Shown here one piece after another: positions 1 to 7,570 of a stretch of DNA of 28,852 nucleotides. Both the position numbers and the translations under genes were made by a program. The stretch is from Patescibacteria group bacterium UBA1875 (GTDB lineage: Bacteria; Patescibacteriota; CPR2; UBA1875). The notes under the pieces were generated by a model. It saw nothing but the letters and a program-made list of their open reading frames with translations, had not been told where the DNA came from and ran no database searches. Location of the stretch: the NCBI GenBank assembly GCA_002338125.1, contig DDHN01000008.1, forward strand, positions 234,270 to 263,121, read 5' to 3'. How positions within the stretch are numbered: the first letter of the stretch is position 1; each line of letters starts with the position of its first letter.

Positions 1-627
1 GTTCACGTACACCGAGTTCGTCGGTGTACCAGGAAGCCCTTCACCTGCCGGCCGCACACAGAAGTCGCCATCAGTAACCTTTATGGGGTTACCGCAGGAC
101 TTCTTGATTGCCGGTTCCCCGGTGTCGGTTCCTAAACAAGCCGTGTCTCCGGCCTTGATAACGTATCCAGGTACTGCGTACCAGGAGTCGCCATTCCAGC
201 CGGAGTTTACGATGATCGTTCCTGGAGGGAGTTCCACCGTGAAGTTGCGGCCAAATAGTACCTCATCCGCTGCCCACCGCTTGGTGTCGTCAGCAGTTAT
301 ACCGAGAAGCTCCTCGAGCCGGTCACGGTCTGCCTGTTTTGCTTCCGTTTCCCATTGAGTCCAGCTGTGGATACCTTCTGGGTATCCTGGATCCGGTTCA
401 GTCGTCTCGTTTGAGGCGAGAACAACTGAATCCTCAGCGACTGGGCTGGTCTTACCCTTGAAAAGGGAACCGATACCAAGGATAAGGAACCACACCACGA
501 TGATGGCGATGACTGTGATGCCCACCGCCTTCAGAAGCCCAGTGTAGAAGTCATGCTCCTCCTGAGCTTCTTGCTCCTTTTGAAGCAGAGCTTTTAGCTC
601 TGCTTCAATTTCTGCTTTTGTTGCCAT
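1..627 (-). CDS. GC-rich membrane-anchored protein of unknown function, partial (3' end outside window)
   Basis: The reading frame is open from an ATG at 627 to the window edge, giving 209 codons without a stop. The N-terminus (residues 1-28) is charged and probably helical. One hydrophobic segment follows at about residues 32-55, and then a hydrophilic, Gly/Pro/Trp/Asp-rich region with three cysteines near the end of the visible part, suggesting a type II anchored extracytoplasmic domain. I recognise no family. A GAGGTG Shine-Dalgarno lies 6 nt before the ATG, and a near-consensus promoter is at 741-769. The first 180 bases contain 101 G+C (56%), whereas a typical line inside ccdA (1201-1260) has 33%. 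Codon choice is shifted to match (many ATC, ACC, GGT, GAC). This suggests recent transfer, a mobile or accessory gene, or a mis-joined contig end. The frame itself is secure; function is unknown. Confidence 0.8.
   Translation of the reverse strand, partial: MATKAEIEAELKALLQKEQEAQEEHDFYTGLLKAVGITVIAIIVVWFLILGIGSLFKGKTSPVAEDSVVLASNETTEPDPGYPEGIHSWTQWETEAKQADRDRLEELLGITADDTKRWAADEVLFGRNFTVELPPGTIIVNSGWNGDSWYAVPGYVIKAGDTACLGTDTGEPAIKKSCGNPIKVTDGDFCVRPAGEGLPGTPTNSVYVN
582..606 (-). repeat. perfect 11-bp inverted repeat inside the start of the GC-rich gene
   Basis: Arms 582-592 and 596-606 are exact reverse complements separated by three bases. They cover about codons 8-15 of the gene ending at 627. 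In the mRNA this is a very stable hairpin only about 20 nt after the start codon. There is no U-tract after it in either direction, so a simple intrinsic terminator is unlikely. Confidence 0.85.
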
Positions 628-632
628 TTTGA

Positions 633-707
633 ACACCTCTTTCGGGTGTCGTGTTGTATGATACAAAAGCTGCCAGGCTTTTAAGGTTCATATCAGTTGC
701 CTGATAT
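633..707 (-). promoter_or_regulatory. structured 5' leader with three stem-loops
   Basis: Between the promoter and the ATG at 627 there are three inverted repeats. The first, 690-707, has 7-bp arms and reads as a GCAA tetraloop on the transcript. The second, 665-682, has 6-bp arms and a 6-nt loop. The third, 633-649, has 5-bp arms and partly encloses the GAGGTG ribosome binding site. Together with the coding hairpin at 582-606 the first ~155 nt of the transcript hold four stem-loops. The structures are seen in the sequence; a regulatory or mRNA-stabilising role is inferred. Confidence 0.6.
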
Positions 708-740
708 TATTGTTGTCACCTACCCCTAGGATGACATAGT

Positions 741-769
741 AATATATCAAGTTATTGGCAATTTGTCAA
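741..769 (-). promoter_or_regulatory. sigma70-type promoter of the GC-rich gene
   Basis: Read on the minus strand there is TTGACA, a 17-bp spacer, then TATATT. The -35 is perfect and the -10 matches 5 of 6. Predicted start near 734 gives a leader of roughly 107 nt. It is the best promoter I see in the window and implies strong expression. The rest of 628-835 holds the leader hairpins, this promoter and a weak 6-bp inverted repeat near 801-820 after ccdA. Confidence 0.85.
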
Positions 770-835
770 TACCTTTTTAGGTGTTATTATTTTATTCTTA
801 ATCTTTATCGATTGAAAGATCAAAGTATACAAAAG

Positions 836-1510
836 TTAGACAAACCAAATAAGGAGCGAAGCACCTAAAATAATCATAAGGGAAGCAAGGACCAGATGCA
901 TCTTACGACCCAATTGTTCTTGCTTGTTAATAATTTTTTCCACAACTACTTTATTGGTAGCAGCTAGGTAGATAATAATTAACGGCAGAACAAACATAAA
1001 GTTATAGATCGCTAAATAGAAAATACCTGCTGTAAAGGTTTCTTGAGCCTGTAAATAGCTTAGGATGGTGATATATACTGCGCCTGAACATGGGAATTCA
1101 GTTATACCGATCAAAACCCCTAAAAGAATAGCTGATGGGATTGTTGCATTATAGGCTATATCATTAGCTTTTTGTCTTACTGATAAAGGCATTTTGATAT
1201 GGATAGGGAGATTTGGCCAAAAATATTCCTTAATATTCAAAATACCGAATATCAGAGCAAGAATTGCCCCTCCTTTTAATATTAAGTTTGGTACTCCAAA
1301 TATCTGAAAAGCTTTTAACAGACCTATTCCCAATAAAAAATAGGTTGTATAAACTGCCGAGATATAGAAAACTCCAAAACCAATAATAGCTTTTCGGGAT
1401 TTACCGAGTGTAAACATTAAAGTGATGTATATCAAAAGTAGTGAAATAGCACATGGGTTTAGACTATCTAGCAACCCGGTAGACAGTACTAATGGTAGCG
1501 ATATATTCAT
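836..1510 (-). CDS. CcdA/DsbD-like membrane thiol-disulfide transporter
   Basis: A 224-residue polytopic membrane protein with about six hydrophobic segments. It has the two cysteine motifs of the CcdA/DsbD transmembrane family: NPCA in the first membrane segment and FPCSGA near the fourth. In this family the two cysteines form a disulfide in the membrane and pass electrons from cytoplasmic thioredoxin to extracytoplasmic thiol proteins. I start it at the ATG at 1510, one base after the secA stop (TAA-T-ATG); a longer frame back to 1567 would run deep into secA. It is last in the serS-hpf-secA-ccdA unit, so it is cotranscribed with the export motor. No thioredoxin-like partner is in the window. 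The family call is confident; the redox partner is unknown. Confidence 0.85.
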   Translation of the reverse strand: MNISLPLVLSTGLLDSLNPCAISLLLIYITLMFTLGKSRKAIIGFGVFYISAVYTTYFLLGIGLLKAFQIFGVPNLILKGGAILALIFGILNIKEYFWPNLPIHIKMPLSVRQKANDIAYNATIPSAILLGVLIGITEFPCSGAVYITILSYLQAQETFTAGIFYLAIYNFMFVLPLIIIYLAATNKVVVEKIINKQEQLGRKMHLVLASLMIILGASLLIWFV

Positions 1511-1511
1511 A

Positions 1512-4130
1512 TTATTTCCCGCAACATTTTTTATACTTTTTCCCACTACCGCACGGACAAGGGTCATTTCGGCCTATCTTTTCTTTATGGCCCATATTTG
1601 CTTTTGACCCTGCTCTTTTAGTGTTCTGTTCTGCCGCATTTTCAATAGCTGATTTTTTCTTCTGAGGTTCCTGCTTTGTAAGCGTTACCTTAAAGAAGGT
1701 ATTTACTATTTCTTGCTTGATACCGCCAAGAAGTTTCTGAAACATTATGTAGGCTTCGTTTTTGTATTCCACTAATGGATCTTTTTGGCCGTAACCCCTT
1801 AGACCTATACCTTCTCTAAGATGTGTTAGGGCATCGATATGATCCACCCAAAGCATGTCGATTGTTCTGAGGTAAACAGCTTTTTCGAGTATCCTGGTTA
1901 ATTGAGGCGTGAGTTCTTTTTCTTTTTTATCGTATTCCTGAGCAAATAATTCTTTCAAGAATTTTTTAGCTTGTGATTGACTTAGTCTTTTAATCTTCTT
2001 TTCAGTCTCTTTATCGAGTACAAGTATGCCTTTTAAGGTGTTTATTAGGTCTTCTGTATCGAGTTCTTCTGTTTCGATAGAGACAAGTGAATCTATTAAT
2101 GATTCTGTTTCTTCATAAAAAATATTCAAAATATCTTTTTTAAGATTCTCTTTTTCTATAATTTCCCGACGTTTACTGTAAATGAATTCACGTTGTTTGT
2201 TTGCGACGTCGTCATATTCAACTAAATGTTTTCTAATATCAAAATTTTGGCTTTCTACTCTTTTCTGTGCTTGTTCTAATGATTTTGATATCAATTTATG
2301 GGTGATAGGTGTATCTTCCGGTAATTTCAAAGTATCCATCATAGCCCCTACTTTATCGGAACCAAATATTCTCATTAAGTCATCTTCTAGTGAAACATAA
2401 AATTGTGATGATCCCGGATCTCCTTGGCGGCCAGCTCTGCCGCGAAGCTGGTTGTCGATTCTTCTTGATTCGTGGCGTTCAGTGCCAATAACGTGTAGGC
2501 CGCCAACTTTTTTAACACTTTCTTCAAGGATAATATCAGTTCCTCTTCCGGCCATATTAGTAGCAACTGTAACAGCTCCTTTTTGCCCGGCCTTTTCAAT
2601 GATCATCGCTTCTTTTTCGTGATTTTTGGCGTTTAATACTTCGTGTTTGATGCCCTCTCTTTTTAAAAGATCTGAAAGTATTTCGTTTTTTTCTATTGAT
2701 ACGGTACCTACAAGTATCGGTTGTCCTTTTTGATGCCTCTTGCTTATATCGGAAACAATTGCGTTAAATTTGGCTCTTTCGGTTTTATAGATTACATCAC
2801 TCATATCGTTTCTAACACATGGCTTATTCGTTGGAATAACGATTACATCGAGTTCGTAAATTTTATAAAATTCTTCGGCTTCTGTAACAGCTGTACCGGT
2901 CATTCCCGCTAGCTTAGTATAGAGTCGGAAATAGTTTTGGAAAGAGATAGTGGCAAGTGTGATTGACTCTCTTTTAATCTCCACACCTTCTTTGGCTTCG
3001 ATAGCTTGATGCAGCCCTTCTGAATAGCGTCTTCCTTCCATTAATCTCCCGGTAAACTCGTCTACAATGATTATTTCGCCATCCCTTACAACATAATCCC
3101 GATCTTTTTTAAATAGTGCGTGAGCCTTTAAGGCTTGCTCAATATGATGGACGTTTTCGATCCCATATTCCTCATAAATATTAGTCACTCTTAGCATTTT
3201 CTCCATGTGCTGAATGCCATCATCTGTTAGAGTAGCTGCTTTTGCCTTTTCATCGATTGCATAATCTTTTTCTGGTTTAAGCTGCTTTACAAGACGAGCG
3301 AACTCATAATACTTATCAGTAGCCTCTTCGGCTGGAGCAGAAATAATCAAGGGGGTTCTAGCTTCATCAATTAAGATAGAGTCAACTTCATCGACAATAG
3401 CAAAACTTAGATCCCGTTGAACCATTCTATCAAGTGTCTGGGCCATATTATCCCTAAGGTAATCAAAACCAAATTCATTATTTGTTCCGTAAGTGACATC
3501 GGCTTGATAGGCTTCTTTTCGGGAGACTGGCCTTAATGGTTCTGTCTTGACATCAAGCGACGTTTCGTTTTCATATTTTTTATCATAGATATAGGCGGCA
3601 TCGTGAACAATAGTTGCGACTGTAAGGCCTAAAAAATCATATACTCGCCCCATCCAACCACAGTCACGCCGAGCAAGATAGTCGTTAACAGTGATAACAT
3701 GAACTCCTTTTCCGGTAAGAGCATTAAGAGATACGGCAAGTGTTGCTGCCAAGGTTTTACCTTCTCCTGTTTTCATTTCTGCTATCTTCCCTTGGTGCAA
3801 AACGTATCCTCCGATTAATTGAACATTAAAGTGCCTTTGTTTAATAGTTCTTTTGGCGGCCTCTCTGGTTAAGGCGAAAACCTCAGGAACATATTGTTCT
3901 AATATATCAAGTAATATCTTTCGTTCAGATGCTTTATCTGTGATTTTATTTTCGGAAGCCTTGATCTGTTTTTTGACGTCATCGCCTATTTCCTGATATC
4001 TTTCTTTGATTTTTTTATCAGAAAGCTTTTCAACTTTACCCTCAAGATTATTTATTTCTACTAAGAGTGGTTGAATCTTTTTAATTTCTTTTTCGTTAGG
4101 GTCACCAAATAGTTTATCAAAAAGGGCCAT
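1512..4130 (-). CDS. secA: preprotein translocase ATPase SecA
   Basis: An 872-residue, full-length SecA that drives unfolded secretory proteins through SecYEG by ATP hydrolysis at the inner face of the membrane. Walker A (TGEGKT) is at residues 121-126, the DEVD Walker B at 247-250 followed by DEAR at 255-258. The second ATPase domain carries GRAGRQGDPGSSQF. The C-terminal 22 residues form the zinc-binding SEC-C tail with CPCGSG and KKCCGK, the SecB/ribosome-binding element in known SecAs. The ATG at 4130 lies 11 nt after hpf. The gene belongs to the serS-hpf-secA-ccdA unit. Start and identity are secure; no truncation or frameshift is seen. Confidence 0.98.
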   Translation of the reverse strand: MALFDKLFGDPNEKEIKKIQPLLVEINNLEGKVEKLSDKKIKERYQEIGDDVKKQIKASENKITDKASERKILLDILEQYVPEVFALTREAAKRTIKQRHFNVQLIGGYVLHQGKIAEMKTGEGKTLAATLAVSLNALTGKGVHVITVNDYLARRDCGWMGRVYDFLGLTVATIVHDAAYIYDKKYENETSLDVKTEPLRPVSRKEAYQADVTYGTNNEFGFDYLRDNMAQTLDRMVQRDLSFAIVDEVDSILIDEARTPLIISAPAEEATDKYYEFARLVKQLKPEKDYAIDEKAKAATLTDDGIQHMEKMLRVTNIYEEYGIENVHHIEQALKAHALFKKDRDYVVRDGEIIIVDEFTGRLMEGRRYSEGLHQAIEAKEGVEIKRESITLATISFQNYFRLYTKLAGMTGTAVTEAEEFYKIYELDVIVIPTNKPCVRNDMSDVIYKTERAKFNAIVSDISKRHQKGQPILVGTVSIEKNEILSDLLKREGIKHEVLNAKNHEKEAMIIEKAGQKGAVTVATNMAGRGTDIILEESVKKVGGLHVIGTERHESRRIDNQLRGRAGRQGDPGSSQFYVSLEDDLMRIFGSDKVGAMMDTLKLPEDTPITHKLISKSLEQAQKRVESQNFDIRKHLVEYDDVANKQREFIYSKRREIIEKENLKKDILNIFYEETESLIDSLVSIETEELDTEDLINTLKGILVLDKETEKKIKRLSQSQAKKFLKELFAQEYDKKEKELTPQLTRILEKAVYLRTIDMLWVDHIDALTHLREGIGLRGYGQKDPLVEYKNEAYIMFQKLLGGIKQEIVNTFFKVTLTKQEPQKKKSAIENAAEQNTKRAGSKANMGHKEKIGRNDPCPCGSGKKYKKCCGK

Positions 4131-4141
4131 TAATACTCCGT

Positions 4142-4492
4142 TTATTTCCCGAAAAAGCTTCTAATTAAACTTTGGAATTCGTCCAATTTTCCTTTGTTTT
4201 GTTTTCCTTTTAGCTTATCAATTTGAACTTTTAATTTTTGTTCGACGTTATCGATTGCTGCAAATTCGTCTGCCCCAGTACCGTCGGCAAAGAGATCTTT
4301 CCCTGGTACGACCAGTTTAACCTTAGCAATGTAGTGGTGTTGATCTTTGGCTTCTGATTCATGGTTTTCGATCCCAATATCAGCTAAAATTATATTTTTA
4401 TAGTATGTATCAAGCTTCCCGATTTTTTCGGCTGCATAGTCTCTTAATTCATCCGTAAGATTGAAATGAATAGCTCTGATATTTATTTTCAT
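4142..4492 (-). CDS. hpf: ribosome hibernation promoting factor, short form (HPF/YfiA family)
   Basis: A 116-residue protein with the typical opening MKINIRAIHFNLTDELRDY and the alternating beta/alpha pattern of the S30AE family. It binds the 30S decoding region in stressed or resting cells and shuts translation down reversibly. The C-terminus is only a Lys-rich tail, so this is the short form, without the dimerisation domain of long HPF. Its ATG overlaps the serS stop (ATGA), showing translational coupling to serS, and it sits 11 nt ahead of secA. The hpf-secA order is common in bacteria. Confidence 0.93.
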   Translation of the reverse strand: MKINIRAIHFNLTDELRDYAAEKIGKLDTYYKNIILADIGIENHESEAKDQHHYIAKVKLVVPGKDLFADGTGADEFAAIDNVEQKLKVQIDKLKGKQNKGKLDEFQSLIRSFFGK

Positions 4493-5715
4493 TTTAGCTC
4501 CTTTAAGTTAATGTATTTTTGTAAAACCTCAGGAACAGCAATTGTCCCGTTTTCGTTTTGATAGTTTTCGATAATAGCAATTATCATCCTTCCGATTGCG
4601 ACAGCGGTTCCGTTTAAGGTGTGGACATAATCCTTATCTCCGTTGTCCATACGGTATTTTGTGTTTAGCCTCCTTGCTTGAAAGTCTACACAGGTAGAGG
4701 TTGAATGAGTCTCCCGGTATTTATTCTGAGAAGGGATATAGACTTCGATATCATATTTTCTAGCGGCGGGCATACCCAAATCTCCAGTTACCATCTTAAC
4801 AACTTGATACGGCAATTTTAGACCTTTAACGATACGTTCTTCGAGATTAAGCAAAAAGTCATGTTCTTTATCGCTCATTTCAGGTGTTGTAAATGAAAAC
4901 ATTTCAATCTTGTCAAATTGGTGAACTCGGAATATTCCCTTAGTGTCTTTTCCAGATGAGCCTGCTTCCCTTCTGAAACATGTTGAAAAAGCAACATATC
5001 TCAACGGTAAATTAGACTCTGGGAGAATCTCATTCGAGTGCATCGGCCCAATTGCTTGTTCAGAAGTACCAACTAAAAATTGGTCGTCTTTTTCGAGGTG
5101 ATAAATTTCATCGGTACCGCCATGTTCAAGATACCCCATCGAAGCCATTGAATTACGGTTGATTATTACTGGGGAAAAAATCGGTGTAAAGCCTTCTTTT
5201 ATAAGGAGGTCAAAAACGTAATTAATAAGGGCAAGTTCAAGTCTGGCAATATCCCCTTTCAGATAAACGAAACGTGCTCCTGAAACCTTAGCAGCTCTTT
5301 CAACATCAATGTTTTCGGTAAGTTCTAGATGATTTTTAGGCTTGAATTTAAAATTTCTTGGTTTTCCGACTTGTCTTAATATTTCGTTTTCGGATTCGTT
5401 CTTTCCTATTTTAACATCATCTTTTGGGAGTGCAGGAATCTTTAATATTTCTGTCTGAAACTCTTTTTGAACTTTTTCTAATCGTTCTTCGAGTTTTTTT
5501 AAGGCGACTTTCTTCTTTTCTAGTGTGTATAGATCTGCCTTTGTCGGCTTCTTGCCAATATTTAGTTGACTTCTAATTTTATCTCTTTTCAAGATGAGTT
5601 TAGATCTTTCACTGTCAAACTTTAATAGTTTGTCTAGATCTATTTTGTAACCCTTAGCCTGAGCTCCTTTTTTAACTAATGTTTTATTGTTTCTAATATA
5701 TTTTATATCTAACAT
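4489..5715 (-). CDS. serS: seryl-tRNA synthetase
   Basis: A 408-residue class II synthetase that charges tRNA-Ser. The N-terminal ~100 residues are the Lys/Glu-rich antiparallel coiled-coil arm that grips the tRNA-Ser variable arm. The catalytic core carries the TSEQ serine-site loop near residue 217, motif 2 at about 247-269 (FRREAGSSGKD ... FDK) and motif 3 near the C-terminus (GTAVAIGR). The ATG at 5715 has no Shine-Dalgarno; a TATAAT box ends only 7 nt upstream, so translation may start at or near the 5' end of the mRNA. It heads the serS-hpf-secA-ccdA unit and overlaps hpf by 4 nt. Confidence 0.97.
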   Translation of the reverse strand: MLDIKYIRNNKTLVKKGAQAKGYKIDLDKLLKFDSERSKLILKRDKIRSQLNIGKKPTKADLYTLEKKKVALKKLEERLEKVQKEFQTEILKIPALPKDDVKIGKNESENEILRQVGKPRNFKFKPKNHLELTENIDVERAAKVSGARFVYLKGDIARLELALINYVFDLLIKEGFTPIFSPVIINRNSMASMGYLEHGGTDEIYHLEKDDQFLVGTSEQAIGPMHSNEILPESNLPLRYVAFSTCFRREAGSSGKDTKGIFRVHQFDKIEMFSFTTPEMSDKEHDFLLNLEERIVKGLKLPYQVVKMVTGDLGMPAARKYDIEVYIPSQNKYRETHSTSTCVDFQARRLNTKYRMDNGDKDYVHTLNGTAVAIGRMIIAIIENYQNENGTIAVPEVLQKYINLKELK

Positions 5716-5722
5716 ACAAGAT

Positions 5723-5751
5723 ATTATATATTATCCCTGATTATAATTAAA
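5723..5751 (-). promoter_or_regulatory. possible serS promoter giving a leaderless mRNA
   Basis: TATAAT at 5723-5728 ends 7 nt before the serS ATG, with a weak TTTAAT 17 bp upstream. A second TATAAT at 5740-5745 would give an ~18-nt leader. Both lie just after the terminator hairpin 5753-5783. The -10 boxes are visible; use as promoters is inferred. Confidence 0.45.
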
Positions 5752-5889
5752 GAAAAACAGGTCCGAGGGAAAGACCTGTTTTTCAATATTTGGGGGAAAG
5801 GATTGATTATCTTTGATGATTTCAGGGAGGCATGTTTTGCCTCCTTTGGACAATTCCTTTTTACAGGATTGTCATCTGTTTATTTTATA
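5748..5889 (-). ncRNA. candidate small RNA or attenuator leader upstream of serS
   Basis: On the minus strand a possible promoter (5896-5924) is followed by three successive stem-loops: 5849-5873 (8 bp with one mismatch), 5826-5844 (7-bp perfect, 5-nt loop) and the terminator 5753-5783. The middle hairpin contains a consensus AAAGGAGG placed 6 nt before an ATG. The codons after it are CCT CCC TGA, so the Shine-Dalgarno is paired with the start of a three-codon frame. No longer protein frame fits. It may be an sRNA of ~140 nt, a serS attenuation leader, or simply the lysS 3' end. I match it to no known RNA family. Confidence 0.4.
5753..5783. terminator. bidirectional Rho-independent terminator between lysS and serS
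   Basis: Perfect 11-bp inverted repeat (5753-5763 with 5773-5783, 9-nt loop) whose outer pairs are A5/T5, so each strand ends in a T-run. On the minus strand the stem is followed by CTTT. It should end transcripts entering from lysS or from the hairpin unit at 5748-5889 before serS. Confidence 0.8.
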
Positions 5890-5895
5890 CAAAAT

Positions 5896-5924
5896 ATTAT
5901 ATGCAAATAATATGTTAAATTTAA
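5896..5924 (-). promoter_or_regulatory. possible promoter of the lysS-serS intergenic hairpin unit
   Basis: TTAAAT, 17-bp spacer, TATAAT on the minus strand. The -35 overlaps a perfect 12-bp palindrome (GTTAAATTTAAC, 5914-5925), which could be an operator or a chance product of AT-rich sequence. The predicted start near 5889 is just ahead of the first stem-loop. Confidence 0.4.
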
Positions 5925-5950
5925 CAAAAATTTAGTATACGGCTTTGTAG

Positions 5951-7495
5951 TTATTTTATGCTTTTGAGCCTTTTTAAAACAAAATCATAGTCAAGTGAAG
6001 CAAGCAAAAAACCTGCCTGAGGGCCAGAATCCTTACCTATAAAAATTTGATAAATTGAGCTAAATATTTCTTTAGGCTGTATTCCCAGTTCTTCTTTGAG
6101 ACTAAAAATTTCCTGTTGTAATTCTTCGCCTTGCCAATCTTTTTTAGAAGCAAATTTGCCTGCTAAAATCCTTATTACCTGTTTTTGATTACCATTAAGT
6201 TTGATATCCGGAATTTCATTTTTAATATCAAATTTGAAAGAATCTGGGGCAAATTTATCGAGCCAAATTTTTGCATATTTGATTCTTTCCATTAACTCAT
6301 TTTTCTCCAAATCATCAAGTGGACTTCCTTTTTCTTCTTTGGCCATCTTCATCGTATCTATATTTGGTATTTGTACTGCATGAGCTATCTTGGTGAATTT
6401 CATTTTGTAACCAATATTAAATTTTTTAGTTATTTGCGAAAACTCGTAAGCCTTTGCTAAATCAGGAAAATCGATTTCGTTGATATATGCTTTATGGGCC
6501 TTATCATATTCATCATAAAGATTAGCAATCACCATACCATCAAGATCTAGGTCTATAACGCGATTGATGTTGCGTATCATTATGAATCGTATAAGTTCCG
6601 GCGGTAAAGATTCATAAACTTCTTGAGCAGTAATGCCAATACCTTTTGATTTACTCATCTTTTTACCTTTGAACATAATATGTTCGTAAGGCAAATCGAA
6701 AGGAGGTTCAATCTGAAATATTTTTTTGCAAATGTGGTTAGCTAAATCTCTGGAACCTCCAGCCGAAGAATGATCCTTGCCTTCTCCTTCGACGTCAATC
6801 CCCAAAGCAGCAAACTTTGCTGGCCATTCTACCTTCCAAGGTAATTTGCCAGTTCCCCCGTAAGGGCTTACTTTTCCTTCATAGCCACAACCTTGGGCCC
6901 AATCTACCATATTTTCCTCACAACGATAGCTTACTTTCTCGCCATCCCAATTAAAAGCTCTGGTTGTGCCAATTTTGCCACATTTTTCACAGATTGGCTG
7001 AAAGGGGATCCAATCTTTTGGTTTATCGGAGCCCGAGATATCCTTGTATAATTTTCTTATTAGATCGGCTTTATCAAGTGCTGTTTTTATAACTTCATCA
7101 TAATCACCATTTTGATAACCATCAGAATCCTTCATAGGTCTGAAATTGCATCCTAGTCCTTGCATCATTTCGTAAAGTTCGGAGATAAAATAATCAGCCA
7201 GATTTCCCTTGCCATCTGGGGCTGGTATTTTAAAAAACGGTACTCCCATATATTTGGTATATTTTTTCTTGTCAAGGTAGGAGGGCATTCCATCCATTGG
7301 GTCATAATCATTCGAAAAAAAAGTATATTTTGATTTTAATCCAGCTTTTCTTAATGCTTTGCTGGCAACATCATGGATAATAGCACCTCTAAAAGTTCCA
7401 ACATGAGGCTTGCCCGATGGGGTGGCCATGTCATCAACCCAAATTTCTTTTTTTATTCCTTTAAAGTTTTCTGTTAATTCATCAGTCCAAAACAT
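5951..7495 (-). CDS. lysS: class I lysyl-tRNA synthetase (archaeal-type LysRS-I)
   Basis: A 514-residue class I LysRS that attaches lysine to tRNA-Lys and is unrelated to the usual bacterial class II enzyme. The HIGH-type signature is HVGT at residues 31-34, KMSKS is at 279-283, and a zinc-ribbon insertion uses C169, C172, C192 and C203. The C-terminal part is the helical anticodon-binding region. I start it at the ATG at 7495 (MFWTDELTEN); a frame extending to 7537 runs into the greA terminator, and a TATAAT box at 7506-7511 falls inside that extension. It stands alone between two terminators. This form is typical of archaea and is found in some bacteria, including many CPR lineages. No class II lysS is in the window. 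Confidence 0.95.
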   Translation of the reverse strand: MFWTDELTENFKGIKKEIWVDDMATPSGKPHVGTFRGAIIHDVASKALRKAGLKSKYTFFSNDYDPMDGMPSYLDKKKYTKYMGVPFFKIPAPDGKGNLADYFISELYEMMQGLGCNFRPMKDSDGYQNGDYDEVIKTALDKADLIRKLYKDISGSDKPKDWIPFQPICEKCGKIGTTRAFNWDGEKVSYRCEENMVDWAQGCGYEGKVSPYGGTGKLPWKVEWPAKFAALGIDVEGEGKDHSSAGGSRDLANHICKKIFQIEPPFDLPYEHIMFKGKKMSKSKGIGITAQEVYESLPPELIRFIMIRNINRVIDLDLDGMVIANLYDEYDKAHKAYINEIDFPDLAKAYEFSQITKKFNIGYKMKFTKIAHAVQIPNIDTMKMAKEEKGSPLDDLEKNELMERIKYAKIWLDKFAPDSFKFDIKNEIPDIKLNGNQKQVIRILAGKFASKKDWQGEELQQEIFSLKEELGIQPKEIFSSIYQIFIGKDSGPQAGFLLASLDYDFVLKRLKSIK

Positions 7496-7505
7496 AATGT
7501 TAATA

Positions 7506-7534
7506 TTATATCTTAAATTCGCTTTGTTATAAAG
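7506..7534 (-). promoter_or_regulatory. possible lysS promoter with very short leader
   Basis: TATAAT at 7506-7511 lies 10 nt before the ATG at 7495, with a weak TTTATA 17 bp upstream. The predicted leader is about 4 nt and no Shine-Dalgarno is present. The -10 is perfect; the -35 is poor. Confidence 0.45.
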
Positions 7535-7566
7535 CAAAAAACCGGCCTATTTGCCGGTTTTTTGCC
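7535..7566. terminator. Rho-independent terminator after greA
   Basis: Perfect 13-bp inverted repeat (7535-7547 with 7554-7566, loop 7548-7553) with a GC core and A6/T6 flanks. It begins 5 nt after the greA stop and is the clearest terminator in the window. It separates greA from lysS and could act in both directions. Confidence 0.92.
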
Positions 7567-7570
7567 TCTC

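Noticed and set aside
83..479. Two short frames (83-358 plus, 297-479 minus) at the left end
   Set aside because: They lie inside the edge-truncated minus-strand frame 1-627, which has a promoter, ribosome site and coherent membrane-protein sequence.
2387..2599. A 70-aa minus-strand frame inside secA, as a sign of frameshift
   Set aside because: The secA frame is continuous with all motifs present; this is an out-of-frame shadow.
5838..5847. Plus-strand TGCCTCCTTT resembling the 16S rRNA 3' end
   Set aside because: It is only the complement of the minus-strand AAAGGAGGCA; no rRNA sequence surrounds it.
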